Source of the DNA: Cyprinodon diabolis
Lineage: Eukaryota > Chordata > Actinopteri > Cyprinodontiformes > Cyprinodontidae
DNA length: 64,000 nucleotides
NCBI GenBank assembly: GCA_030533445.1
Contig: JARPUW010000295.1
Coordinates: 62,001 to 126,000, forward strand
Direction: 5' to 3'
The translations under genes and the position numbers were made by a program. Each line of letters begins with the position of its first letter. Positions within the stretch are counted from its first letter, which is position 1. Below the pieces are notes generated by a model that saw nothing but the letters and a program-made list of their open reading frames with translations, was not told where the DNA came from and searched no databases. This document shows, piece after piece, positions 22,565-35,290 of this stretch.

Positions 22565-22669
22565 AATGAGCAATATGCCAGAATGTATGAGTGTGTATAA
22601 GGAAGAGGCTTTTATTCTGTAGAGTCCTTGTAGTCTTATTTTGAAAGTCTATCATGAATGTGCATCAAA

Positions 22670-25600
22670 AGATGGGTCACGCCCAGCAGTGATATAGAAT
22701 CCATTTCCAAATGTTAAATCACTGGTTTTCCATGTTATTAGGTGAATAGTTGCTGTATTACAGAGTAAATGGGAGACTTTTATTGTGAAATTTGCTCTGG
22801 GGTGTGTTTTGAAAAGGTCACTAGAGTCTAATAAAAACAACCTGGAAGAGTTTGGGTCATAATGTTGAGCCATTTGCATCAATTAATGCATTACTATAAT
22901 CTAGAGGCTTTTATTTTGTAGGGTCCCTGGAGTCTTATTTTGAAAGTCCAACAGAGTTGTGTTTATAGAAAATGTTCAGACCCGTCAATGATAGTTGATT
23001 ACTTTCCAATCGTTAAATCACTCTTTTTCCATGTTATTAGGGCAGTAGATGAAGCGGAAATGGGAGGCTTTTATTTTGAAATTTGCTATAGGGTGTGTTT
23101 TAAACAGTCTCCTAGAGTCTATTCTCTAAAACGGGGTTGAGTTTGGGTCATAATGTTGAGCCATATAGAGCAATAAATATATGTAAAAAATATAGAGGCT
23201 TTTATTTTGTAGGGTCCCTGGAGTCTTATTTTGAAAGTCTATCAGTGCTGAGTGGCAAGGGAAGTGTCATGTACAGCAGTCATATAGTATCCATTTCCCA
23301 ATGTTAAATCAGTCCTTTCACCCTCCATTAGATTAATATGTGCTGTTTAAAACAGCAGAGGTAAAATCTGTTTGAAGCTTGGTAACCTTGACAACGCTTA
23401 ACGAGCCTCTCACTGACACAGACAACAGCTGCACTCACTATTGGTTTCTTCTTCCCAGGCTTTTTTGTATGGGAAGAACGGCACCGAACAAACGACTACT
23501 GATCAAAAACCGTATGAGTTATTCAAAAAACATTTTCACCATGAGCATCAGCAATCCTTCGACTCCAACTATACCAACTTTGGTGTATGTGTGTCATTCA
23601 GAAAAATATTTATGACGAGTTGAAAACACATAGTCTGATTCGTTTTTCTCCCATCTTCAGCTCAAAAAGAATGGAGAAAGGCTGAAACTCTCATCCACTT
23701 TAGGTTGGTCTGGAGGGTTTTTAAGGCAAAGTATTAATCCTACCGTAATTCCGAAGACATTGTGTGAGTCCAGAGGTTTCAGTCTACAAACTGACCAAAA
23801 ATGGTGACTGTAGCTCCAAATATGTGGCCGTGAGGGCGAGAATAAGATGTTTGATCTTAAAAAATGGCCGCCTCACACTAAGATTTCAGCAGCTGCACTC
23901 TAGCAGGCTGCTGCAGAAGCTAACTGTCAGCTAGCTTCCAGGTGCTTACCCTCCGAACAAACGACTGCTGAGCAAAAACCGTAAAAGATATCTGAAAAAT
24001 TCTTTCAGTGAAAGCAACATCTATCCTTTGTCTCAGACTGGGGTAACCTTCATGTCTGTAGGTCTTTCACAACCCAAAACGAAGCACAAACAAAATGGTT
24101 GGCCCACCTGCTCCTCCCTTTGTTTGAACTGCAGGACCTCACTCTCACTCACCTTTTAGCTGCTAAAGCACCCCTCCGAACAAACGACTGCTGAGTAAAA
24201 ACCGTAAAAGGTATCTGAAAAATTCTTTTTATCTAAGCGACAGCTATATCTTGTCTTCAATTGGAGTAACTTTCATGGCTGTAGGTCATCTACAAACTGA
24301 ATGGGAAGAGAAAGAAAAAGAAAAAACGTTTCATCACACCTAAGCTTCTAATTGAGCTAGCTGCAGCAGGTCACTGTCACTCAGCTTTCAGGTGCTTAAA
24401 ATGTCCTCCGAACAAACGACTGCTGAGCAAAAACCGTATGAGTTATTCAAAAAATTTTTTCACCGTGAGCGTCAGTCATCCTTCGACTCCAACTATGCCA
24501 ACTTTGGTGTATGTGTGTCATTCAGAAAAATATTTATGACGAGTTTAAAACACATAGTCGGATTCGTTTTTCTCCCCTCTTCTGCTCCAAAACCAATGAA
24601 AAACGGCTCTGATTTTCATCGACTTTAGGTCGGTCTGGAGGGTTTTTAAGGAAAAGTATTAATCCTACCGTAATTCCGAAGATATTGTGTGGGTCCAGAG
24701 ATTTCAGTCTACAAACTGACCAAAAATGGTGACTCTAGCTATAAATATGTGGCCGTGAGGGCGAGTTTAAAATGTTTTTTTGTGTTTAAAAAACGCCTGC
24801 CTCACACTCTAGCTTTTCAGTTGCTCCACTCTAGCAGGCTGGATTTTGCTAAAACTTTGTGGCGCTTGAGGTCTGATTATACAAAAACCGTAGCAGTTAT
24901 CAACATACCGTCTTCAGTTTTAAATAGACGAAGGATTTATCTACAAACTGAGCTTCAAACTGTTTTTCTAGGTGAATGTATGCCGACACAGTGAAGTGCT
25001 GTTTTTTATGCTTTTTTTTTCCTCTCCCCATTCATTTCCTATGGGATTTTTTTGCGACGTTTTCGCTAATAATTCGCAAACCTTCGGACTAATGAGAAAG
25101 TTTTATACAAGCACACATCACCCCATTGGTCCCGACGCGTGTGCCAACTTTGGGCCCGATCCGCCAAACCGTGCGGGACTAGTTACGCGCCGAAGTTTTG
25201 GGTATACGGGAGAATTATAATAATAACTAGAAAATTTCTAAAGAAATTTTGAGGGGGGCCACCTACTGCCCGTCTGGGGAACCGGGCCAATACGGCCCTG
25301 GCAAGTGACGTCGGGGCTCCCCAGACCAACTGCTTACGCCTTTGAGGGCTGCTGAGGGAAGGAAAGAGGGCAAGTTCATGGGCAAAGAGAGCTGTGTGCC
25401 ACTTGTGCTGAAATCTGGGAAATAGACGTGCACAGAGTATGATGCACAAGGGTAATATGGGTTGTCCATATTGAAACACAGTGGGTAAAGCCCAGTTGGC
25501 GGGCTTCGCCCGCCTGCTAGGAGCCATCTCAGTGAAGAAAAAAATCACCAATGGCGGGCTCTGCCCGCCTTCTAAGAGCCATTGCAGTGATGAAATCACC

Positions 25601-25840
25601 AATGGCGGGCTCCGCCCGCCTGCTAAGAGCCATTGCAGTGATGTAATCACCTTTGGCGGGCTCCGCCCGCCTGTTACCATTGGCGGGCTCCGCCCGCCTT
25701 CTAAGAGCCATTGCAGTGATGAAATCACCAATGGCAATGAGCAATATGCCAGAATGTATGAGTGTGTATAAGGAAGAGGCTTTTATTCTGTAGAGTCCTT
25801 GTAGTCTTATTTTGAAAGTCTATCATGAATGTGCATCAAA
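22670..25840 (+). repeat. Satellite monomer, unit 8 (homogenised trio)
   Basis: 3171 bp, alpha, (TAA)3, no cassette, five hairpins. It is the first of three consecutive nearly identical units (8, 9 and the first 2.5 kb of 10). They are marked by CGTTTTTCTCCCATC, AAAAGAATGGAGAAAGG, CTCATCCACTTTAGG and TTTAAGGCAAAGTATT in B1, and a shortened A run in GATCTTAAAAAATGGCC. Confidence 0.95.
25498..25735 (+). repeat. GC hairpin minisatellite, unit 8 (5 hairpins)
   Basis: Identical in layout and loops to unit 1. Confidence 0.95.
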
Positions 25841-28800
25841 AGATGGGTCACGCCCAGCAGTGATATAGAATCCATTTCCAAATGTTAAATCACTGGTTTT
25901 CCATGTTATTAGGTGAATAGTTGCTGTATTACAGAGTAAATGGGAGACTTTTATTGTGAAATTTGCTCTGGGGTGTGTTTTGAAAAGGTCACTAGAGTCT
26001 AATAAAAACAACCTGGAAGAGTTTGGGTCATAATGTTGAGCCATTTGCATCAATTAATGCATTACTATAATCTAGAGGCTTTTATTTTGTAGGGTCCCTG
26101 GAGTCTTATTTTGAAAGTCCAACAGAGTTGTGTTTATAGAAAATGTTCAGACCCGTCAATGATAGTTGATTACTTTCCAATCGTTAAATCACTCTTTTTC
26201 CATGTTATTAGGGCAGTAGATGAAGCGGAAATGGGAGGCTTTTATTTTGAAATTTGCTATAGGGTGTGTTTTAAACAGTCTCCTAGAGTCTATTCTCTAA
26301 AACGGGGTTGAGTTTGGGTCATAATGTTGAGCCATATAGAGCAATAAATATATGTAAAAAATATAGAGGCTTTTATTTTGTAGGGTCCCTGGAGTCTTAT
26401 TTTGAAAGTCTATCAGTGCTGAGTGGCAAGGGAAGTGTCATGTACAGCAGTCATATAGTATCCATTTCCCAATGTTAAATCAGTCCTTTCACCCTCCATT
26501 AGATTAATATGTGCTGTTTAAAACAGCAGAGGTAAAATCTGTTTGAAGCTTGGTAACCTTGACAACGCTTAACGAGCCTCTCACTGACACAGACAACAGC
26601 TGCACTCACTATTGGTTTCTTCTTCCCAGGCTTTTTTGTATGGGAAGAACGGCACCGAACAAACGACTACTGATCAAAAACCGTATGAGTTATTCAAAAA
26701 ACATTTTCACCATGAGCATCAGCAATCCTTCGACTCCAACTATACCAACTTTGGTGTATGTGTGTCATTCAGAAAAATATTTATGACGAGTTGAAAACAC
26801 ATAGTCTGATTCGTTTTTCTCCCATCTTCAGCTCAAAAAGAATGGAGAAAGGCTGAAACTCTCATCCACTTTAGGTTGGTCTGGAGGGTTTTTAAGGCAA
26901 AGTATTAATCCTACCGTAATTCCGAAGACATTGTGTGAGTCCAGAGGTTTCAGTCTACAAACTGACCAAAAATGGTGACTGTAGCTCCAAATATGTGGCC
27001 GTGAGGGCGAGAATAAGATGTTTGATCTTAAAAAATGGCCGCCTCACACTAAGATTTCAGCAGCTGCACTCTAGCAGGCTGCTGCAGAAGCTAACTGTCA
27101 GCTAGCTTCCAGGTGCTTACCCTCCGAACAAACGACTGCTGAGCAAAAACCGTAAAAGATATCTGAAAAATTCTTTCAGTGAAAGCAACATCTATCCTTT
27201 GTCTCAGACTGGGGTAACCTTCATGTCTGTAGGTCTTTCACAACCCAAAACGAAGCACAAACAAAATGGTTGGCCCACCTGCTCCTCCCTTTGTTTGAAC
27301 TGCAGGACCTCACTCTCACTCACCTTTTAGCTGCTAAAGCACCCCTCCGAACAAACGACTGCTGAGTAAAAACCGTAAAAGGTATCTGAAAAATTCTTTT
27401 TATCTAAGCGACAGCTATATCTTGTCTTCAATTGGAGTAACTTTCATGGCTGTAGGTCATCTACAAACTGAATGGGAAGAGAAAGAAAAAGAAAAAACGT
27501 TTCATCACACCTAAGCTTCTAATTGAGCTAGCTGCAGCAGGTCACTGTCACTCAGCTTTCAGGTGCTTAAAATGTCCTCCGAACAAACGACTGCTGAGCA
27601 AAAACCGTATGAGTTATTCAAAAAATTTTTTCACCGTGAGCGTCAGTCATCCTTCGACTCCAACTATGCCAACTTTGGTGTATGTGTGTCATTCAGAAAA
27701 ATATTTATGACGAGTTTAAAACACATAGTCGGATTCGTTTTTCTCCCCTCTTCTGCTCCAAAACCAATGAAAAACGGCTCTGATTTTCATCGACTTTAGG
27801 TCGGTCTGGAGGGTTTTTAAGGAAAAGTATTAATCCTACCGTAATTCCGAAGATATTGTGTGGGTCCAGAGATTTCAGTCTACAAACTGACCAAAAATGG
27901 TGACTCTAGCTATAAATATGTGGCCGTGAGGGCGAGTTTAAAATGTTTTTTTGTGTTTAAAAAACGCCTGCCTCACACTCTAGCTTTTCAGTTGCTCCAC
28001 TCTAGCAGGCTGGATTTTGCTAAAACTTTGTGGCGCTTGAGGTCTGATTATACAAAAACCGTAGCAGTTATCAACATACCGTCTTCAGTTTTAAATAGAC
28101 GAAGGATTTATCTACAAACTGAGCTTCAAACTGTTTTTCTAGGTGAATGTATGCCGACACAGTGAAGTGCTGTTTTTTATGCTTTTTTTTTCCTCTCCCC
28201 ATTCATTTCCTATGGGATTTTTTTGCGACGTTTTCGCTAATAATTCGCAAACCTTCGGACTAATGAGAAAGTTTTATACAAGCACACATCACCCCATTGG
28301 TCCCGACGCGTGTGCCAACTTTGGGCCCGATCCGCCAAACCGTGCGGGACTAGTTACGCGCCGAAGTTTTGGGTATACGGGAGAATTATAATAACTAGAA
28401 AATTTCTAAAGAAATTTTGAGGGGGGCCACCTACTGCCCGTCTGGGGAACCGGGCCAATACGGCCCTGGCAAGTGACGTCGGGGCTCCCCAGACCAACTG
28501 CTTACGCCTTTGAGGGCTGCTGAGGGAAGGAAAGAGGGCAAGTTCATGGGCAAAGAGAGCTGTGTGCCACTTGTGCTGAAATCTGGGAAATAGACGTGCA
28601 CAGAGTATGATGCACAAGGGTAATATGGGTTGTCCATATTGAAACACAGTGGGTAAAGCCCAGTTGGCGGGCTTCGCCCGCCTGCTAGGAGCCATCTCAG
28701 TGAAGAAAAAAATCACCAATGGCGGGCTCTGCCCGCCTTCTAAGAGCCATTGCAGTGATGAAATCACCAATGGCGGGCTCCGCCCGCCTGCTAAGAGCCA

Positions 28801-29008
28801 TTGCAGTGATGTAATCACCTTTGGCGGGCTCCGCCCGCCTGTTACCATTGGCGGGCTCCGCCCGCCTTCTAAGAGCCATTGCAGTGATGAAATCACCAAT
28901 GGCAATGAGCAATATGCCAGAATGTATGAGTGTGTATAAGGAAGAGGCTTTTATTCTGTAGAGTCCTTGTAGTCTTATTTTGAAAGTCTATCATGAATGT
29001 GCATCAAA
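25841..29008 (+). repeat. Satellite monomer, unit 9 (homogenised trio)
   Basis: 3168 bp, alpha, (TAA)2, no cassette, five hairpins. It carries every B1 marker listed for unit 8. The only clear difference from unit 8 that I found is the length of the TAA run. This makes units 8 and 9 among the youngest duplicates in the window. Confidence 0.95.
28666..28903 (+). repeat. GC hairpin minisatellite, unit 9 (5 hairpins)
   Basis: Identical in layout and loops to units 1 and 8. Confidence 0.95.
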
Positions 29009-32000
29009 AGATGGGTCACGCCCAGCAGTGATATAGAATCCATTTCCAAATGTTAAATCACTGGTTTTCCATGTTATTAGGTGAATAGTTGCTGTATTAC
29101 AGAGTAAATGGGAGACTTTTATTGTGAAATTTGCTCTGGGGTGTGTTTTGAAAAGGTCACTAGAGTCTAATAAAAACAACCTGGAAGAGTTTGGGTCATA
29201 ATGTTGAGCCATTTGCATCAATTAATGCATTACTATAATCTAGAGGCTTTTATTTTGTAGGGTCCCTGGAGTCTTATTTTGAAAGTCCAACAGAGTTGTG
29301 TTTATAGAAAATGTTCAGACCCGTCAATGATAGTTGATTACTTTCCAATCGTTAAATCACTCTTTTTCCATGTTATTAGGGCAGTAGATGAAGCGGAAAT
29401 GGGAGGCTTTTATTTTGAAATTTGCTATAGGGTGTGTTTTAAACAGTCTCCTAGAGTCTATTCTCTAAAACGGGGTTGAGTTTGGGTCATAATGTTGAGC
29501 CATATAGAGCAATAAATATATGTAAAAAATATAGAGGCTTTTATTTTGTAGGGTCCCTGGAGTCTTATTTTGAAAGTCTATCAGTGCTGAGTGGCAAGGG
29601 AAGTGTCATGTACAGCAGTCATATAGTATCCATTTCCCAATGTTAAATCAGTCCTTTCACCCTCCATTAGATTAATATGTGCTGTTTAAAACAGCAGAGG
29701 TAAAATCTGTTTGAAGCTTGGTAACCTTGACAACGCTTAACGAGCCTCTCACTGACACAGACAACAGCTGCACTCACTATTGGTTTCTTCTTCCCAGGCT
29801 TTTTTGTATGGGAAGAACGGCACCGAACAAACGACTACTGATCAAAAACCGTATGAGTTATTCAAAAAACATTTTCACCATGAGCATCAGCAATCCTTCG
29901 ACTCCAACTATACCAACTTTGGTGTATGTGTGTCATTCAGAAAAATATTTATGACGAGTTGAAAACACATAGTCTGATTCGTTTTTCTCCCATCTTCAGC
30001 TCAAAAAGAATGGAGAAAGGCTGAAACTCTCATCCACTTTAGGTTGGTCTGGAGGGTTTTTAAGGCAAAGTATTAATCCTACCGTAATTCCGAAGACATT
30101 GTGTGAGTCCAGAGGTTTCAGTCTACAAACTGACCAAAAATGGTGACTGTAGCTCCAAATATGTGGCCGTGAGGGCGAGAATAAGATGTTTGATCTTAAA
30201 AAATGGCCGCCTCACACTAAGATTTCAGCAGCTGCACTCTAGCAGGCTGCTGCAGAAGCTAACTGTCAGCTAGCTTCCAGGTGCTTACCCTCCGAACAAA
30301 CGACTGCTGAGCAAAAACCGTAAAAGATATCTGAAAAATTCTTTCAGTGAAAGCAACATCTATCCTTTGTCTCAGACTGGGGTAACCTTCATGTCTGTAG
30401 GTCTTTCACAACCCAAAACGAAGCACAAACAAAATGGTTGGCCCACCTGCTCCTCCCTTTGTTTGAACTGCAGGACCTCACTCTCACTCACCTTTTAGCT
30501 GCTAAAGCACCCCTCCGAACAAACGACTGCTGAGTAAAAACCGTAAAAGGTATCTGAAAAATTCTTTTTATCTAAGCGACAGCTATATCTTGTCTTCAAT
30601 TGGAGTAACTTTCATGGCTGTAGGTCATCTACAAACTGAATGGGAAGAGAAAGAAAAAGAAAAAACGTTTCATCACACCTAAGCTTCTAATTGAGCTAGC
30701 TGCAGCAGGTCACTGTCACTCAGCTTTCAGGTGCTTAAAATGTCCTCCGAACAAACGACTGCTGAGCAAAAACCGTATGAGTTATTCAAAAAATTTTTTC
30801 ACCGTGAGCGTCAGTCATCCTTCGACTCCAACTATGCCAACTTTGGTGTATGTGTGTCATTCAGAAAAATATTTATGACGAGTTTAAAACACATAGTCGG
30901 ATTCGTTTTTCTCCCCTCTTCTGCTCCAAAACCAATGAAAAACGGCTCTGATTTTCATCGACTTTAGGTCGGTCTGGAGGGTTTTTAAGGAAAAGTATTA
31001 ATCCTACCGTAATTCCGAAGATATTGTGTGGGTCCAGAGATTTCAGTCTACAAACTGACCAAAAATGGTGACTCTAGCTATAAATATGTGGCCGTGAGGG
31101 CGAGTTTAAAATGTTTTTTTGTGTTTAAAAAACGCCTGCCTCACACTCTAGCTTTTCAGTTGCTCCACTCTAGCAGGCTGGATTTTGCTAAAACTTTGTG
31201 GCGCTTGAGGTCTGATTATACAAAAACCGTAGCAGTTATCAACATACCGTCTTCAGTTTTAAATAGACGAAGGATTTATCTACAAACTGAGCTTCAAACT
31301 GTTTTTCTAGGTGAATGTATGCCGACACAGTGAAGTGCTGTTTTTTATGCTTTTTTTTTCCTCTCCCCATTCATTTCCTATGGGATTTTTTTGCGACGTT
31401 TTCGCTAATAATTCGCAAACCTTCGGACTAATGAGAAAGTTTTATACAAGCACACATCACCCCATTGGTCCCGACGCGTGTGCCAACTTTGGGCCCGATC
31501 CGCCAAACCGTGCGGGACTAGTTACGCGCCGAAGTTTTGGGTATACGGGAGAATTATAATAATAACTAGAAAATTTCTAAAGAAATTTTGAGGGGGGCCA
31601 CCTACTGCCCGTCTGGGGAACAGGGCCAATACGGCCCTGGCAAGTGATGTCGGGGCTCCCCAGACCAACTGCTTACGCCTTTGAGGGCTGCTGAGGGAAG
31701 GAAAGAGGGCTAGGTCATGGGCAAAGAGAGCTGTGTGCCACTTGTGCTGAAATCTGGGAAATAGACGTGCACAGCGTATGATGCAAAAGGGTAATATGGG
31801 TTGTCCATATTGAACCGCAGTGGGTAAAGCTCAGTTGGTGGGCTCCGCCCGCCTGCTAGGAGCCCTTGCAGCGATGAAAAAAATCACCAATGGCGGGCTC
31901 TGCCCGCCTGCTAAGAGCCATTGCAGTGATGAAATCACCAATGGCAATGAGCAATATGCCAGAATGTATGAGTGTGTATAAGGAAGAGGCTTTTATTCTG

Positions 32001-32050
32001 TAGAGTCCCTGGAGTCTTATTTTGAAAGTCTATCATGGAAGTGCATCTAA
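29009..32050 (+). repeat. Satellite monomer, unit 10 (trio body, beta 3' end)
   Basis: At 3042 bp this is the shortest unit. The first ~2.5 kb matches units 8 and 9. Between roughly 31500 and 31620 it switches to beta type (GGGGAACAGGGCC, GTGATGTCGGGG, GGGCTAGGTCATGG, TTGAACCGCAG, GAGCCCTTGCAGCG) and keeps only two GC hairpins. The switch point is a good candidate recombination junction. Confidence 0.95.
31837..31945 (+). repeat. GC hairpin minisatellite, unit 10 (2 hairpins, beta)
   Basis: A contracted beta allele: first stem GGTGGGC-TCC-GCCCGCC (a T-G wobble in the stem), then GGCGGGC-TCT-GCCCGCC. The intervening spacer reads GAGCCCTTGCAGCGATG. Same allele as unit 12. Confidence 0.95.
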
Positions 32051-34598
32051 AGATGGGTCATGCCCAGCAGTTATATAGAATCAATTTCCAAATGTTAAAT
32101 CACTGGTTTTCCATGTTATTAGGTGAATAGTTGCTGTATTACAGAGTAAATGGGAGACTTTTATTGTGAAATTTGCTCTGGGTGTGTTTTGAAAAGGTCA
32201 CTAGAGTCTAATAAAAACAACCTGGAAGAGTTTGGGTCATAATGTTGAGCCATTTGCATCAATTAATGCATTAGTATAATCTAGAGGCTTTTATTTTGTA
32301 GGGTCGCTGGAGTCTTATTTTGAAAGTCCAACAGAGTTGTGTTTATAGAAAATGTTCAGACCCGTCAATGATAGTTGATTACTTTCCAATCGTTAAATCA
32401 CTGTTTTTCCATGTTATTAGGGCAGTAGATGAAGCGGAAATGGGAGGCTTTTATTTTGAAATTTGCTATAGGGTGTGTTTTAAACAGTCTCCTAGAGTCT
32501 ATTCTCTAAAACGGGGTTGAGTTTGGGTCATAATATTGAGCCATATAGGGCAATAAATATATGTAAAAAATATAGAGGCTTTTATTTTGTAGGGTCCCTG
32601 GAGTCTTATTTTGAAAGTCTATCAGTGCTGAGTGGCAAGGGAAGTGTCATGGACAGCAGTCATATAGTATCCATTTCCCAATGTTAAATCAGTCCTTTCA
32701 CCCTCCATTAGATTAATATGTGCTGTTTAAAACAGCAGAGGTAAAATCTGTTTGAAGCTTGGTAACCTTGACAACGCTTAACGAGCCTCTCACTGACACA
32801 GACAACAGCTGCACTCACTATTGGTTTCTTCTTCCCAGGCTTTTTTGTATGGGAAGAACGGCAACGAAAACAAACGACTACTGATCAAAAACCGTATGAG
32901 TTATTCAAAAAACATTTTCACCATGAGCATCAGCAATCCTTCGACTCCAAGTATACCAACTTTGGTGTATGTGTGTCATTCAGAACAATATTTATGACGA
33001 CTTGAAAACACATAGTCTGATTCGTTTCTCTCCCATCTTCAGCTCAAAAAGAATGGAGAAAGGCTGAAACTCATCGACTTTAGGTTGGTCTGGAGGGTTT
33101 TTAAGGAAAAGTATTAATCCTACCGTGATTCCGAAGACATTGTGTGAGTCCAGAGGTTTCAGTCTACAAACTGGCCAAAAATGGTGACTGTAGCTCCAAA
33201 TATGTGGCCGTGAGGGCGAGAATAAGATGTTTGATCTTAAAAAAATGGCCGCCTCACACTAAGATTTCAGCAGCTGCACTCTAGCAGGCTGCTGCAGAAG
33301 CTAACTGTCAGCTAGCTTCCAGGTGCTTACCCTCCGAACAAACGACTGCTGAGCAAAAACCGTAAAAGATATCTGAAAAATTCTTTCAGTGAAAGCAACA
33401 TCTATCCTTTGTCTCAGACTGGGGTAACCTTCATGTCTGTAGGTCTTTCACAACCCAAAACGAAGCACAAACAAAATGGTTGGCCCACCTGCTCCTCCCT
33501 TTCTTTTAACTGCAGGACCTCACTCTCACTCACCTCTTAGCTGCTAAAGCACCCCTCCGAACAAACGACTGCTGAGTAAAAACCGTAAAAGGTGTCTGAA
33601 AAATTCTTTTTATCTAAGCGACAGCTATATCTTGTCTTCAATTGGAGTAACTTTCATGGCTGTAGGTCATCTACAAACTGAATGGGAAGAGAAAGAAAAA
33701 GAAAAAACGTTTCATCACACCTAAGCTTCTAATTGAGCTAGCTGCAGCAGGTCACTGTCACTCAGCTTTCAGGTGCTTAAAATGTCCTCCGAACAAACGA
33801 CTGCTGAGCAAAAACCGTATGAGTTATTCAAAAAATTTTTTCACCGTGAGCGTCAGTCATCCTTCGACTCCAACTATGCCAACTTTGGTGTATGTGTGTC
33901 ATTCAGAAAAATATTTATGACGAGTTTAAAACACATAGTCGGATTCGTTTTTCTCCCCTCTTCTGCTCCAAAACCAATGAAAAACGGCTCTGATTTTCAT
34001 CGACTTTAGGTCGGTCTGGAGGGTTTTTAAGGAAAAGTATTAATCCTACCGTAATTCCGAAGATATTGTGTGGGTCCAGAGATTTCAGTCTACAAACTGA
34101 CCAAAAATGGTGACTCTAGCTATAAATATGTGGCCGTGAGGGCGAGTTTAAAATGTTATTTTGTGTTTAAAAAACGCCTGCCTCACACTCTAGCTTTTCA
34201 GTTGCTCCACTCTAGCAGGCTGGATTTTGCTAAAACTTTGTGGCGCTTGAGGTCTGATTATACAAAAACCGTAGCAGTTATCAACATACCGTCTTCAGTT
34301 TTAAATAGAGGAAGGATTTATCTACAAACTGAGCTTCAAACTGTTTTTCTAGGTGAATGTATGCCGACACAGTGAAGTGCTGTTTTTTATGCTTTTTTTT
34401 ACCTCTTCCCATTCATTTCCTATGGGATTTTTTTGCGACGTTTTCGCTAATAATTCGCAAACCTTCGGACTAATGAGAAAGTTTTATACAAGCACACATC
34501 ACCCCATTGGTCCCAACGCGTGTGCCAACTTTGGGCCCGATCCGCCAAACCGTGCGGGACTAGTTACGTGCCGAAGTTTTGGGTATACGGGAGAATTA

Positions 34599-34676
34599 TA
34601 ATAATAATAATAATACGCGGAATAAATATGTGCAATAGTAGTAGGTGGGCCATGCCTTCGGCATGTGGCCCCCCAA
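34599..34676 (+). repeat. TAA run with one hairpin cassette, unit 11
   Basis: (TAA)5 then core 34614-34676, joined directly to CTAG. The sister copy in unit 13 has two cassettes, so copy number changed after the dimer duplicated. Confidence 0.92.
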
Positions 34677-34947
34677 CTAGAAAATTTCTAAAGAAATTTT
34701 GAGGGGGGCCACCTACTGCCCGTCTGGGGAACCGGGCCAATACGGCCCTGGCAAGTGACGTCGGGGCTCCCCAGACCAACTGCTTACGCCTTTGAGGGCT
34801 GCTGAGGGAAGGAAAGAGGGCAAGTTCATGGGCAAAGAGAGCTGTGTGCCACTTGTGCTGAAATCTGGGAAATAGACGTGCACAGCGTATGATGCACAAG
34901 GGTAATATGGGTTGTCCATATTGAAACACAGTGGGTAAAGCCCAGTT

Positions 34948-35185
34948 GGCGGGCTTTGCCCGCCTGGTAGGAGCCATCTCAGTGAAGAAAAAAATCACCA
35001 ATGGCGGGCTCTGCCCGCCTTCTAAGAGCCATTGCAGTGATGAAATCACCAATGGCGGGCTCAGCCCGCCTGCTAAGAGCCATTGCAGTGATGTAATCAC
35101 CTTTGGCGGGCTCCGCCCGCCTGTTACCATTGGCGGGCTCCGCCCGCCTTCTAAGAGCCATTGCAGTGATGAAATCACCAATGGC
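34948..35185 (+). repeat. GC hairpin minisatellite, unit 11 (5 hairpins)
   Basis: Loops are TTT, TCT, TCA, TCC and TCC. The TTT and TCA loops are shared only with unit 13. CTGGTAGGAGCC replaces CTGCTAGGAGCC after the first hairpin in both. Confidence 0.95.
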
Positions 35186-35290
35186 AATGAGCAATATGCC
35201 AGAATGTATGAGTGTGTATAAGGAAGAGGCTTTTATTCTGTAGAGTCCTTGTAGTCTTATTTTGAAAGTCTATCATGAATGTGCATCAAA

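Larger units (their letters stand above)
19366..22669 (+). repeat. Satellite monomer, unit 7
   Basis: 3304 bp, alpha, two cassettes at 66-bp spacing, five hairpins. Its private changes cluster in the 3' part: CTTACCCCTCTGAGG, AAGTTCGTGGGC, CATCTCATTGAAG, a GAC hairpin loop and a right arm ending GCCCGCA. The A region has private CCAATCATTAAATC, and the purine tract reads GAAAAAGAGAAAACG. Confidence 0.95.
22670..31500 (+). repeat. Homogenised block of near-identical units 8, 9 and most of 10
   Basis: Three consecutive units share a full set of B1 changes absent elsewhere except in unit 19, and otherwise differ mainly in TAA number. This suggests two recent single-monomer duplications in a row. 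Confidence 0.85.
32051..35290 (+). repeat. Satellite monomer, unit 11 (beta 5' half; dimer copy 1)
   Basis: 3240 bp. It starts with beta markers (CATGCCCAGCAGTTATATAGAATCAA) and has CACTGTTTTTCC, CATAATATTGAGCC, ACCGTGATTCCG, AAACTGGCCAAAAATGG and CACCTCTTAGC. Almost all are repeated in unit 13. One cassette. Five hairpins with unusual loops TTT (first) and TCA (third), also shared with unit 13. Confidence 0.95.
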
